64,000 bases of DNA from Lachnospiraceae bacterium. Lineage in GTDB: Bacteria; Bacillota; Clostridia; Lachnospirales; Lachnospiraceae. Under the pieces are notes generated by a model. That model did no database searches. It was not told the origin of the DNA and saw only the letters and a program-made list of their open reading frames with translations. Both the position numbers and the translations under genes were made by a program. Location of the stretch: assembly GCA_017408025.1 (NCBI GenBank), contig JAFQVJ010000011.1, forward strand, positions 1-64,000, given 5' to 3'. This document shows positions 28,890 to 37,381 of the stretch, in pieces; position 1 is the stretch's first letter; the number at the start of each line of letters is the position of its first letter.

Positions 28890-30227
28890 TTAACATTTTC
28901 TAAGCCCCTTTGGATAATGATTCTTCAGGACACCGTTCTGTGCTTTGCCCCATCCTATAGGGATATTATTTATAGTTGCCAACGTCCACCCTTTATCATA
29001 TTCGCACTCTACTGTCTCTCCTCTAAGATATTTTTCAGGTTCATTTAATTCTGTTACCTGTTTAACCTCTGTTGGCTTAAGACTAAGCGCTAGTGCATGG
29101 TCAGGCTCAAATCTATTCTTCTTATTACATCCCAGCTTGAGACCTGCACGTTCAACCTTTATACCTTTTAAATCTATCATGTTTTCTGGCACAATATATA
29201 AACTATCACCAAACAGCACATATTCACCATTCAATTTTACATTCAGTGTACTGTCTGCAAATTCTTTAAAATACTTTAAGTCTTCTTTTTTCTTAGTACC
29301 TGTAACATATTTTCTTTTGTATTCTCTCTCTTCTGCTTCCTGTCTTTTTGCAAATCTTACTGCAAAATGACCTTCACCTCTCAATTTATGCGGCCATAGA
29401 CGATACATACCATCATTTTCCACCACACCTGCCACTACAAGCTTGTCGTGATTGGATGGTCTGTCAATGTAAAACTGTGGATGACTGTCAAGAAATGCTC
29501 TAACAGTGTACTCATTTTCCTCTCTTGAAAAGGTACATGTAGAATACACCATCACACCGCCAGGCTTAACCATCATAGCTGCATCATCCAAAATCTTTGC
29601 CTGTCTCTTGGCACAGTTATCAACATTTTCAATGCTCCATTCACCGCATGCAGCCTCATCTTTTCTAAACATACCCTCTCCTGAGCACGGCGCATCCACC
29701 ATAATCTTATCAAAGAAATCTGGAAAAAGCTCTGCCATATGCTCAGTGGATTCATTTAAAACCACAGCATTTCTAATACCCATACGCTCTATATTCTGGG
29801 AGAGTATCTTGGCTCTGGAACCATAAAATTCATTCGAAACAAGCATGCCTGTTCCGTCAAGCTTACCTGCGATCTGTGTACTCTTGCCACCAGGTGCTGC
29901 GCACAAATCACACACTATATCTCCCTTCTCCACATCGAGAAGCTCTGCCGCCGACATAGCACTAGGCTCCTGTATATAATAGGCTCCTGCCTCGTGAAGT
30001 GGCGCTTTTCCTGGTTGCATTTCAGGATTGTAATAATATCCTTCTTCCGCCCAAGGTACACGCTCGGTCGTGGCATGAACTTTTTTTTCAAAATCCTCTC
30101 TTGATATTTTCAATGGATTAAATCGAATACCATACGCCCTTTCTTCGTTATATGTATCCATAAATCTATGATATTCATCTCCAAGCATATCCTTCATACG
30201 TTTTTCAAAATCTACAGGAAGTTGCAT
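28890..30227 (-). CDS. RsmF/RsmB-family rRNA cytosine-C5 methyltransferase
   Basis: 445 residues. SAM-binding motif CDLCAAPGGKSTQIA; motif IV DAPCSGEGMF and motif VI YSTCTFSREENEY supply the two catalytic cysteines of m5C methyltransferases. A C-terminal extension (about 300-445, ending PIGWGKAQNGVLKNHYPKGLRKC) resembles the RsmF ferredoxin-like and PUA-like RNA-binding domains. It probably methylates 16S rRNA, but the position cannot be told. It is divergent from truA, another RNA-modifying gene. Confidence 0.88.
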   Translation of the reverse strand: MQLPVDFEKRMKDMLGDEYHRFMDTYNEERAYGIRFNPLKISREDFEKKVHATTERVPWAEEGYYYNPEMQPGKAPLHEAGAYYIQEPSAMSAAELLDVEKGDIVCDLCAAPGGKSTQIAGKLDGTGMLVSNEFYGSRAKILSQNIERMGIRNAVVLNESTEHMAELFPDFFDKIMVDAPCSGEGMFRKDEAACGEWSIENVDNCAKRQAKILDDAAMMVKPGGVMVYSTCTFSREENEYTVRAFLDSHPQFYIDRPSNHDKLVVAGVVENDGMYRLWPHKLRGEGHFAVRFAKRQEAEEREYKRKYVTGTKKKEDLKYFKEFADSTLNVKLNGEYVLFGDSLYIVPENMIDLKGIKVERAGLKLGCNKKNRFEPDHALALSLKPTEVKQVTELNEPEKYLRGETVECEYDKGWTLATINNIPIGWGKAQNGVLKNHYPKGLRKC

Positions 30228-30445
30228 ACATTTATCTCTCCGTTCGTCACAATCTCATACTCTATATTCTACTCCTTTTCCATATTTAGTGCAATCTACT
30301 TTTTTCTTGTTTTTAAGGCTTATACTTGATAAGATGTACATAGTTAATATTAATCAGATAGTAACACAGATACTCACTATAAACTTCTATCTGCTTTACA
30401 GCTTTCATAAAACTATAAACACTATAAATACGGAGAGATGATAAT

Positions 30446-31225
30446 ATGATAAATTATAAAATAATCCTTGAATATGATGGTACAAGATATAATGGCTGGC
30501 AACGTCAAGGTAATACAGACAATACCATACAAGGCAAACTAGAGACTATTTTGTCTAGATATTTCTCTCAGGATATAGAGGTACATGGCTCCGGAAGAAC
30601 AGATGCAGGTGTCCACGCTTTAGGTCAAGTTGCTAATTTCAAGATTCAGGAAAGCTTAACACCAATAGAACTAAAGCTTGATGAGCCTGCTTCCCTTATA
30701 ATTGCTATCAACAGCTTTCTTCCCGAAGATATTCGCATTACATCCATGAATACTGTAGATAATCGTTTTCACGCCCGATTAAATGCAAAATCAAAGATAT
30801 ACAGATACAGTATCTGCCTGTCTCAAAAAAGAAGTGTCTTTGACCGAAAATACTGTTCTGTCATAGGTGATTCGCTATCTTCTCTTGATATTGATGCTAT
30901 GAAAGAGGCTTCATCAAAATTTCTAGGCGAGCATGATTTTGGATGTTTCTCTGATACAAAAACAAAAAAATCCACAGTTCGATATGTAGAAAGCATAATC
31001 TTTTCCACTGAAAATACGGGCACTGACACATATCTTGTGGTGAATTTTAAGGGAAATGGATTCTTGTATCACACTGTCCGCCTTATGATGGGAACACTTA
31101 TAAAGATTGGTTTAGGCGAATGTAGCTCATCCATAATCGACGAAATATTTGCCACAAAAAATAGAAAGGCAGTGCCATTTATGGCACCAGCCGAAGGGCT
31201 ATTCCTGTCACAGGTACTTTACTAA
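30446..31225 (+). CDS. truA: tRNA pseudouridine(38-40) synthase TruA
   Basis: 259 residues, normal length. The catalytic Asp is in GSGRTDAGVHALGQ; other family motifs are LEYDGTRYNGWQRQ, FHARLNAKSKIYRY, NGFLYHTVRLMMGTL and the C-terminal PAEGLFLSQV. It modifies the anticodon arm of tRNAs. GGAGAG lies upstream of the ATG. The stop TAA (31223-31225) is also the first triplet of MITE-like element copy 2. Confidence 0.95.
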   Translation: MINYKIILEYDGTRYNGWQRQGNTDNTIQGKLETILSRYFSQDIEVHGSGRTDAGVHALGQVANFKIQESLTPIELKLDEPASLIIAINSFLPEDIRITSMNTVDNRFHARLNAKSKIYRYSICLSQKRSVFDRKYCSVIGDSLSSLDIDAMKEASSKFLGEHDFGCFSDTKTKKSTVRYVESIIFSTENTGTDTYLVVNFKGNGFLYHTVRLMMGTLIKIGLGECSSSIIDEIFATKNRKAVPFMAPAEGLFLSQVLY

Positions 31226-31959
31226 ATTCTTATTTATGCGCGAAGACGGCCATAATTAATATTATATTTTTACGTCTAGAGCTACGGGCATAAAAATATA
31301 ATATTAATTATGACCTATCCTTCTCTTCAATTCACTTTGTCACATTTATAAGTGCCCTGACGGACACGAAGTATGTGCAGCAGTTATTCAAATATAATCA
31401 ACTGGTGGCAATGATAATTTGCAATATTCAAAATTACCTACTGAAATCAATTTTTCTCCATGCAGTTGGTAATGTTAATTTCTTGCACACGCAGAATTAC
31501 CTACTAGAATTAACTCTTATGATTATAGTGGGTAATATATAATATGTTATGATTGCTTAAGAAATAATCAAGATAGCTACGTCATATATATACGCTCAAG
31601 TGGTTTGTTCTAAAACGCAAATTGGACGATAGACATGATGCGTACTTGCTTCGCTTCACGAGCCGAGAACGGTCAGCTTCAGCTGACATCTTCTTTTTAT
31701 GCTAGTGTTCAAAAATCGTAGCTGCACAGCAACTACGATTAGTTTCAGAACTCTAGCCTAAAATATATACTCTCTTATTGTGTAGTCGATGTTTTTAGAT
31801 GGGCATGCGCCATGCCGACACTGGCAAGCACAGCTTGCTCGTTGTCGTGGCGTCGCCGTATACATCTTCGCTGGAATATGCCTACCTGTGAGCAAGCTCC
31901 CAGTAGGCAATTCAGCTCATCTGCGCATGGCTCATTGCTTCGCACAAAACAAGAATTTA
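31223..31959. mobile_element. MITE-like element, copy 2 (737 bp)
   Basis: Left end TAAATTCTTATTTA (31223-31236), right end on the other strand TAAATTCTTGTTTT (31946-31959). Same arrangement as copy 1: it fills a convergent gap and its end triplets are the stops of truA and the ATPase gene. Compared with copy 1 it has two insertions: about 46 bp that turns the first hairpin into a 25-bp stem (31248-31315), and about 180 bp (about 31640-31800) built of palindromic modules including one shared with 6284-6320. The tandem ATTACC hairpins are kept (31433-31473 and 31496-31536). Confidence 0.75.
31248..31315. other. Long hairpin in element copy 2 (25-bp stem, 18-nt loop)
   Basis: Arms 31248-31272 and 31291-31315 pair over 25 positions with a single mismatch near the base; the loop is CGTCTAGAGCTACGGGCA. 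Copy 1 has only the short form of this stem. Confidence 0.8.
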
Positions 31960-33249
31960 CAAGTTCCACAGCGAAAATAGTGGCAAACTGAGAAGTCCTG
32001 CCTCCATGCCCATGGTACCACGTGTCACGCGGATAGCCATAGGGATTTGGTAGCGTGTTTTAAAAACTTTGAGGCTCTGCGCTTTTTCATTACAGTCCAA
32101 ATTGACTTCTATAGGTATAACAGCGTCACCATCTTGGAACATAAACTCTATACGTGCAGTAGCTTCTGATATCCAATAGTAAATATCTGTTACGTTAGGA
32201 TTATGCATAAGCTCTTCATATATATACTGTTCAGTAAGTGCCCCATTTTTCAAGTCAAACGGTGAACTAGCCTCCTCCATATCCTTATATGTCAATCCGA
32301 ACATAGATGCCAATAATCCTACATCAACTACAAAAAGTTCAAAGGACTTATCATCCTTCTGTGAGCTTAATGGTGTTGTTGGTTGCTTTGCTCTATACAA
32401 CGGCATAACGTACTTATGCTGGATAAGCCAGTCTACTGCATCCTTGTATTCTCTCGCTCTGGCAGTTAACTTAACCGCTCCATACTGAAACTTTTTGTTG
32501 TCCTTCTCAAGCTGTACAGGAATACTCTCCACTACCTGCTTGATTTTATTCCTAAATGCAACATTTTCCACCTTATCTATCTCTTCATTCATAGCAAATA
32601 AAATTTTTGCCTTCTCAGCCTCTACCTGGTTCAAGCTCATAGTCTCAACATATGTTCTGAGAACAGATGGCATTCCACCTGTAATCATATAAAGGCTAAG
32701 ATATTTTTCCAACTTTTGCTGTTCTTCATCGTTAAGTGGCTCTTTAGCCTGATTTGTTATCTTATCACAAAATGCACTCTCCTTGTTGATAATTAAGAAC
32801 TCGCTAAAGCTCATAGGATAAAGGAATATTACTTCCGTTTTGTATTTGATAACAATATTCTTAGCAAGGAAGCTTGTCTCCTCCTGCATAAGTGTATATG
32901 CCACATGAAATTCTGACATCTCATCACATATAAATCTAAGAATATCTACACAGTTGTCAAGTGCATCCACATTTTCAAACACAAGTAATGTCTCCCCTGG
33001 AATAATAGATTCACCACAAGATATACTAAGCTTTTTCAATATAAGCTCTTTATCAACTTCTTCAGCAAAAAGATATTTCACATACTCCTGAAGTTTGAAA
33101 TCAAATACTGCTGTGTTAGTAAAGAAACCATCCCCAAAGTCCTTCAATGCATAGCTCTTTCCAACACCTCTTGCACCTGCTAAAAGCAATGGTTTTCTGG
33201 CACTTTTATCCTTCCATTCAGCCAATTGATTTAATATCTCTCTATACAT
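31957..33249 (-). CDS. AAA ATPase with DUF4143 domain
   Basis: 430 residues. N-terminal P-loop GARGVGKSYALKDFG, Walker B-like LLVFENVDAL, the domain motif LYPMSFSEFL and a C-terminal DUF4143 domain (about 200-430) with VVDVGLLASMFG and ALTEQYIYEELM, followed by a PD-(D/E)XK-like core (IEFMFQDGDAVIPIEVN). The family is common in anaerobes and its function is not established. AAGGAG is 7 nt before the ATG at 33249 but only 1 nt before the ATG two codons earlier, so I use the later start. The stop codon coincides with the end of element copy 2. Confidence 0.8.
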   Translation of the reverse strand: MYREILNQLAEWKDKSARKPLLLAGARGVGKSYALKDFGDGFFTNTAVFDFKLQEYVKYLFAEEVDKELILKKLSISCGESIIPGETLLVFENVDALDNCVDILRFICDEMSEFHVAYTLMQEETSFLAKNIVIKYKTEVIFLYPMSFSEFLIINKESAFCDKITNQAKEPLNDEEQQKLEKYLSLYMITGGMPSVLRTYVETMSLNQVEAEKAKILFAMNEEIDKVENVAFRNKIKQVVESIPVQLEKDNKKFQYGAVKLTARAREYKDAVDWLIQHKYVMPLYRAKQPTTPLSSQKDDKSFELFVVDVGLLASMFGLTYKDMEEASSPFDLKNGALTEQYIYEELMHNPNVTDIYYWISEATARIEFMFQDGDAVIPIEVNLDCNEKAQSLKVFKTRYQIPMAIRVTRGTMGMEAGLLSLPLFSLWNL

Positions 33250-33345
33250 TACCATTCTCCTTATAAGCTTAATATTTTATTTTGTCAGATAACCCATATG
33301 CAACAGCTTATGTAACTAAACATATTTCTAATTACATCTGTCAAT

Positions 33346-33373
33346 ATTTTATCAGAATTACCTCATTTTTCAA
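33346..33373 (-). promoter_or_regulatory. Candidate promoter of the DUF4143 ATPase gene
   Basis: Minus strand TTGAAA (33368-33373), 16-bp spacer, TAAAAT (33346-33351), about 97 bp upstream of the start. Confidence 0.45.
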
Positions 33374-33446
33374 ACCATATTCTTTTACAATATACTACAT
33401 AATATAATTTCTTTCAAGTAACATTATTTTCTATTTCAGAATTTGT

Positions 33447-33475
33447 TTGTAACGCCTCTTCATTTGTGATAGTAT
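33447..33475 (+). promoter_or_regulatory. Candidate promoter of the DUF4250 gene
   Basis: TTGTAA (33447-33452), 17-bp spacer, TAGTAT (33470-33475), 34 bp upstream of the start codon. Confidence 0.5.
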
Positions 33476-33509
33476 CTTCTCATACTAAACACTAGAAAGG
33501 AGAACACTT

Positions 33510-33686
33510 ATGTCAATTCCCAATGATCCCATGATGTTGCTAAGCTTTGTTAATCTTAAGCTGCGTGATTTCTACTCCTCTCTTGACGCCATGTGTGAGG
33601 ATATGGACCTTAATAAAGACGAAATAGAATCCAAGCTCGCTTCAATAGATTACAAGTATGATCCCCAATTGAATAAATTTTGTTGA
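33510..33686 (+). CDS. DUF4250 family small protein (58 residues)
   Basis: The translation begins MSIPNDPMMLLSFVN and continues through LKLRDFYSSLDAMCEDM to a C-terminal YKYDPQLNKFC. AAAGGAG lies 7-8 nt before the ATG. The IPNDPxxLLSxVNxKLRDxY start and the YxYDxxLNxF end fit the DUF4250 family, which is widespread in Clostridia and of unknown function. No membrane segment. It stands alone, and a 35-bp palindrome 43 bp downstream may end its transcript. Confidence 0.85.
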   Translation: MSIPNDPMMLLSFVNLKLRDFYSSLDAMCEDMDLNKDEIESKLASIDYKYDPQLNKFC

Positions 33687-33729
33687 TTTTCTTCTCGTGC
33701 GAGTGCTCATCCTTTGCGGAGCATTTTTG

Positions 33730-33764
33730 TTGTATAGGAAAGTTTCGAGAACTTTCCTATACAA
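33730..33764. repeat. 35-bp dispersed palindrome, copy 2
   Basis: Arms TTGTATAGGAAAGTT / AACTTTCCTATACAA, loop TCGAG, flanked by TTTTTG and TAAAAAA. It sits between the convergent DUF4250 and HAD genes, so it can serve as a two-way terminator. Confidence 0.85.
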
Positions 33765-33778
33765 TAAAAAAGGAATTG

Positions 33779-34438
33779 CTATCGCAACTCCCCTTTTTTT
33801 AATGCCTCCAACGCTGAGGTCATAGTGTTAAATTTTTCATATACATAAGGTTTTAGTTCCTCAGAGAACGGTATCTGATCTGGTATCATTACAGTCTTAA
33901 GCCCCGCTGCTGTTGCGGCCTTTAAACCATTTGGAGAATCCTCAAAAGCTATAACATTTTTGCCCTTCATATTCATCTTATCTAGCACATATAGATAAAT
34001 ATCAGGTTGTGGTTTTCCCTTTTCCACACAATCTCCCCCTACAATAACCGAAAAATATTCTGTCATATTTGCCTCTTCCAAATGGTGTATAACGCTTTTC
34101 ATTGTAGATGAGGATGCCAAGGCTATTGGATATCGGTTTGTCTTCAAATACTCAAGCATCAAGTAAACACCTGGTTTTACAGGCATTCCACCTTCTGTTA
34201 ATCTTGTATTAAACGCCTCTCTTAAATTCTTTTGCATCTCATCATAAGGAAAATCCACCGGTAGCTTTTCCATGCATATTTCTTTAGATTCAGCTGAACT
34301 TCTACCTAGGCATGCCGTAAGAAAATATTCTGTATCCTCTACACCATATTCACGCAGAGCATTAGCGAAGCATTTGTTAAAAAGTCTCTCTGTATCAAAG
34401 AGTATACCATCCATATCAAATATAAATCCATCTATCAT
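33779..34438 (-). CDS. HAD-superfamily hydrolase, beta-phosphoglucomutase-like
   Basis: 219 residues. HAD motif I FDMDGILFDTE (nucleophile Asp), motif II LASSSTM, motif III Lys in KGKPQPDIY and motif IV FEDSPNGLKAA are intact; the cap between motifs I and II is helical, as in the phosphoglucomutase/phosphatase group. The frame opens at TTG 34447, but GGGAGGT is well placed for the ATG at 34438. It is the third gene after the GlgX-like protein and TraX, so a sugar-phosphate substrate is plausible but not shown. Confidence 0.85.
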   Translation of the reverse strand: MIDGFIFDMDGILFDTERLFNKCFANALREYGVEDTEYFLTACLGRSSAESKEICMEKLPVDFPYDEMQKNLREAFNTRLTEGGMPVKPGVYLMLEYLKTNRYPIALASSSTMKSVIHHLEEANMTEYFSVIVGGDCVEKGKPQPDIYLYVLDKMNMKGKNVIAFEDSPNGLKAATAAGLKTVMIPDQIPFSEELKPYVYEKFNTMTSALEALKKGELR

Positions 34439-34459
34439 CCACACCAACCTCCCTTTTCA

Positions 34460-35128
34460 TTATAAACCAGATATGAAGCAGCCAATGACATACAACGCCA
34501 TCATATGCACTGGATAAAAGGCATAAAAAGTATATTTCCACACTTTCTTATCCATAAATCCCGGCCCTTTTTCTCCATTGTATAACATAATAGGTATGAC
34601 TGCCATCGTTGCCGACCCTTGGATAGGACTTACAATAAAACTCATAACAGCCATGAATATGCATGCGAATAATCTTTTTTCTCTCATATTAAAAAAAACA
34701 TATATCAATATAATCCCGTAGAACGAATAATCTGTCATAAGCGCAATAGCCGCCATGGCTCCCGCCACCAATATAAGAGATTTCAACATTGGATTTATAG
34801 TATTGTTGATGGCATACACGGTCAAAAGTCCTATAAGCAGGGTAAAGAAAACATTTTGATGCTCTACGTCCAATAGATTGCCAGATACCAGTATATTAAA
34901 TGGTATCTCTGATATCAGGGCAAATACTGCAAGTCGTTTGATGTAATTCTTTACATTTGATGTGTGATAAAATCCTTCCACTATCAAAAAGCAATATATA
35001 GGAAATGACATTCGTCCTATGACGCGAAAAGCCATCTCTTCTGGAAACATTAACATACCCACATGGTCGATAACCATAGATATAATGGCTATCATCTTCA
35101 ACTGAAAGCTACTCAACCCTATTGTCAT
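34460..35128 (-). CDS. TraX family membrane protein
   Basis: 222 residues with about seven membrane helices. The N-terminus has QLKMIAIISMVIDHVGMLMFP, the C-terminus KYTFYAFYPVHMMALYVIG, both typical of the TraX/acyltransferase-3-like family. F-plasmid TraX acetylates pilin; the chromosomal Firmicute members have no assigned substrate. It starts 3 bp after the GlgX-like gene stop and ends 21 bp before the HAD start, so the three form an operon. Confidence 0.85.
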   Translation of the reverse strand: MTIGLSSFQLKMIAIISMVIDHVGMLMFPEEMAFRVIGRMSFPIYCFLIVEGFYHTSNVKNYIKRLAVFALISEIPFNILVSGNLLDVEHQNVFFTLLIGLLTVYAINNTINPMLKSLILVAGAMAAIALMTDYSFYGIILIYVFFNMREKRLFACIFMAVMSFIVSPIQGSATMAVIPIMLYNGEKGPGFMDKKVWKYTFYAFYPVHMMALYVIGCFISGL

Positions 35129-35131
35129 TGG

Positions 35132-36976
35132 CTACACCTCGCATATAACTGCAATAGCTCTCGGTGGAACTGTAAATGTTCTTCCTTTTATAGACTCTTC
35201 TTTTATATCTTTGTCAGCTGTGCTTAGCATAACTTTCCACTTCATACCCAACTCTGATGCAGGCACATTAAACACTTGTGGCTCCCAATACATATTGAAC
35301 ATTATATATAATTTGCCCTTTTTATCTTCATCAACGTAAGCTTCATTGTACATCATACCGAAGCATCTACTCACGTAGTTAAAATCTGGTCGCCATGGCT
35401 CCACCCCATGAACAGATAAGTCAGGACATCCCTTTGACAGATAATCCATCATACGCAATTCATCGGCCATATGCAGAATTTTATGTTCTTTTCTAAACTG
35501 AATCATAAACTTCATAAATAAATATATTTCATTATTCTTTTTAAGATCATTCCAATTAATGTAATTAATATCATTATCCTGACAGTATGGATTATTATTG
35601 CCCTGACAGGTTCTTCCCATCTCATCACCAGCCATAATCATCGGTGTTCCCTGACTTACCATCAGTATTGTTATGGCATTTCTAATCTGCTGTTTTCTAA
35701 GCTCCACTACCTTTTTCTTTCTTGTAGCTCCCTCAAATCCGCAGTTCCAGCTATAATTCAGATTGCTTCCATCCTGGTTATTCTCACCATTGGCTTCATT
35801 ATGCTTTCTGTCATAAGAAACACAATCCATCAATGTGAAACTATTGTGAGTAGAAAGATAATTGATTACCCCTGCATCCTTTGGATTATCTTTAAGCTTT
35901 GAAGACATCTCAAAGGTAAGCCCCTCATCGCTCTTTAAAAATTTTCTTACAGTGCACATAAAGCCGTCATTGCATATTCCAAGATGCTTCAAGCCTTTTC
36001 TAGACATGTAATAATCATTTACAAGCTCCCATCTGTCACCAAGAATCTTGATATTTGCCAATAAAGGATCTGTCTTTATCATATTCACAGGAACTACATT
36101 TAGATTTGCATGGATACCGTCAATGTGATATTCCATAACCCAATAACGTATGCAATCCATAACCATCTGTGGCTTCATTTCATCGCTGAAATGAAACTCC
36201 ATGATTACCTCCATACCAGCATTATGAAGTGCCTGAACCATTTCTTTAAATTCCCTGCCAGCCTCACGACCTGAAGCCACCGCATAGGACGCCTTTGGCG
36301 CAAAATAGGAGGCAGTTGAATATCCCCAATAATTGATTTTTTCAGCCTCACTTTGCACATCGCCAAAAGGATTGTACATCTGCACACCCTTCTTATCTTC
36401 CATTCTATTTGCAAATATGGATGGAAGCTCATCAAACTCATAGGCTGGCATGAGCTCCACTATGTTAATACCAAGATCCTTCATGTGAGGAATCTTGCTA
36501 ATTACACCTTTATATGTGCCCTTATACTTTGTTCCAGATGACTTGTGGGCAGTAAATCCCTTGACGTGAAGTCTATATATCAAAGCCTCGTCAAATGGTA
36601 TCTCCTTCCTCTCCCTCTCATCCCACGAAAATGTATCTGTAAATACGCTGTAGGTTGGAAGAGTCATCTCCCCCCATTTTTCTCTGTGATTAATAACCTT
36701 GGCATACATATCCGCATATGGCTTGTCCTCGTATAGATATCCATAATCATAAATAGAGTCATCAAAAGCTTCTATCTCCATGGCAAACACATCACCAAAC
36801 TTCATTTTTACGTCAAAAGAAAGGTCACATACAACGTTGTACGTGCCCTTCTCATATATTCTAAGGATTGGACATGATGAACTATTTTCAACCACCACAG
36901 CAAAATTGACACCACTGTATAACTTTGTAGCACCGAGAAGTAATGGATTACCTATTTTAGTTTTAAAATTCATCAT
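35132..36976 (-). CDS. GlgX-like GH13 protein with all catalytic residues replaced (pseudoenzyme)
   Basis: 614 residues. N-terminal CBM48-like beta domain (about 1-110), a GH13 barrel most like GlgX glycogen debranching enzymes (shared NYWGYSTASYFAPKASYA, THNSFTLMDCVSYDRKHNEANGENNQDGSNLNYSWNCG, GTPMIMAGDEMGRTCQGNNNPYCQDNDINYINW), and a C-terminal beta domain. However, region I reads MEFHFSD instead of DVVFNH, region II GIHAN has Asn291 for the nucleophile Asp and His for the invariant Arg, region III LGDRW has Asp314 for the acid Glu, and region IV THN has Asn378 for Asp. Hydrolysis is therefore not expected; binding or regulation is more likely. The ATG at 36976 is preceded by AGAGG; promoter at 37006-37034. 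Confidence 0.85.
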   Translation of the reverse strand: MMNFKTKIGNPLLLGATKLYSGVNFAVVVENSSSCPILRIYEKGTYNVVCDLSFDVKMKFGDVFAMEIEAFDDSIYDYGYLYEDKPYADMYAKVINHREKWGEMTLPTYSVFTDTFSWDERERKEIPFDEALIYRLHVKGFTAHKSSGTKYKGTYKGVISKIPHMKDLGINIVELMPAYEFDELPSIFANRMEDKKGVQMYNPFGDVQSEAEKINYWGYSTASYFAPKASYAVASGREAGREFKEMVQALHNAGMEVIMEFHFSDEMKPQMVMDCIRYWVMEYHIDGIHANLNVVPVNMIKTDPLLANIKILGDRWELVNDYYMSRKGLKHLGICNDGFMCTVRKFLKSDEGLTFEMSSKLKDNPKDAGVINYLSTHNSFTLMDCVSYDRKHNEANGENNQDGSNLNYSWNCGFEGATRKKKVVELRKQQIRNAITILMVSQGTPMIMAGDEMGRTCQGNNNPYCQDNDINYINWNDLKKNNEIYLFMKFMIQFRKEHKILHMADELRMMDYLSKGCPDLSVHGVEPWRPDFNYVSRCFGMMYNEAYVDEDKKGKLYIMFNMYWEPQVFNVPASELGMKWKVMLSTADKDIKEESIKGRTFTVPPRAIAVICEV

Positions 36977-37005
36977 GTCGTTCACCTCTTTGCATCTTTT
37001 ATATA

Positions 37006-37034
37006 ATTGTATATGAATTTACACAGTTCTGCAA
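37006..37034 (-). promoter_or_regulatory. Candidate promoter of the GlgX-like operon
   Basis: Minus strand TTGCAG (37029-37034), 17-bp spacer, TACAAT (37006-37011), about 30 bp from the start codon. Confidence 0.55.
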
Positions 37035-37097
37035 GAAAAAACTTGCTTTTTTTCCTATTTCTTGTACAATATATCTTGCAGTAAAGCCATGCAGATA

Positions 37098-37180
37098 AAA
37101 ATAAATATAAGCTTCGCACGGAAGCTTGCTTACAGTGCGGAGATTATATTTATTTTAATCTATAGGGCGCACGCCCTATA
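37098..37180. repeat. Long hairpin and short palindrome between divergent GlgX-like and ABC-F genes
   Basis: Arms 37098-37119 and 37135-37156 pair over 22 positions with one mismatch and one G-U. They are followed by TATAGGGCG-CA-CGCCCTATA at 37161-37180. No protein-coding potential. Confidence 0.8.
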
Positions 37181-37187
37181 TGAATAA

Positions 37188-37355
37188 TTTGCCGACTATA
37201 GTTGGCAAATTATGAATAGCATGGCTATATGTCATGCGTAATTTTTGCCAACTATAGTTGGCAAATTATGAATAGCATGGCTGTATGTCATGCGTAATTT
37301 TTGCCAACTATAGTTGGCAAATTATGAGTAGCATGGCTGTATGTCATGCGTCGAA
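37188..37355. repeat. Three 56-bp tandem repeats with palindromic cores, upstream of the ABC-F gene
   Basis: Units at 37188-37243, 37244-37299 and 37300-37355, nearly identical. Each contains a perfect palindrome with arms TTTGCCAACTA / TAGTTGGCAAA (one base altered in unit 1) and a second imperfect hairpin GCATG...CATGC. The array ends 26 bp before the ABC-F start codon, so it is either an operator array or the 5' leader of that mRNA. Copies are contiguous with no unique spacers. Confidence 0.9.
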
Positions 37356-37381
37356 ATCAACATTTTATCACGGAGGTAGCT

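Noticed and set aside
31957..33249. DUF4143 ATPase as a toxin or defence gene
   Set aside because: The family is broad and no partner antitoxin, nuclease or other defence gene is nearby.
37188..37355. CRISPR-like array
   Set aside because: Three contiguous 56-bp units without unique spacers and without cas genes; a tandem repeat, not CRISPR. The 182-bp array was rejected for the same reason.
37346..37381. Upstream start codon adding 12 residues to the ABC-F protein
   Set aside because: The ATG lies inside the repeat array without a ribosome site, whereas GGAGGT precedes the ATG at 37382.
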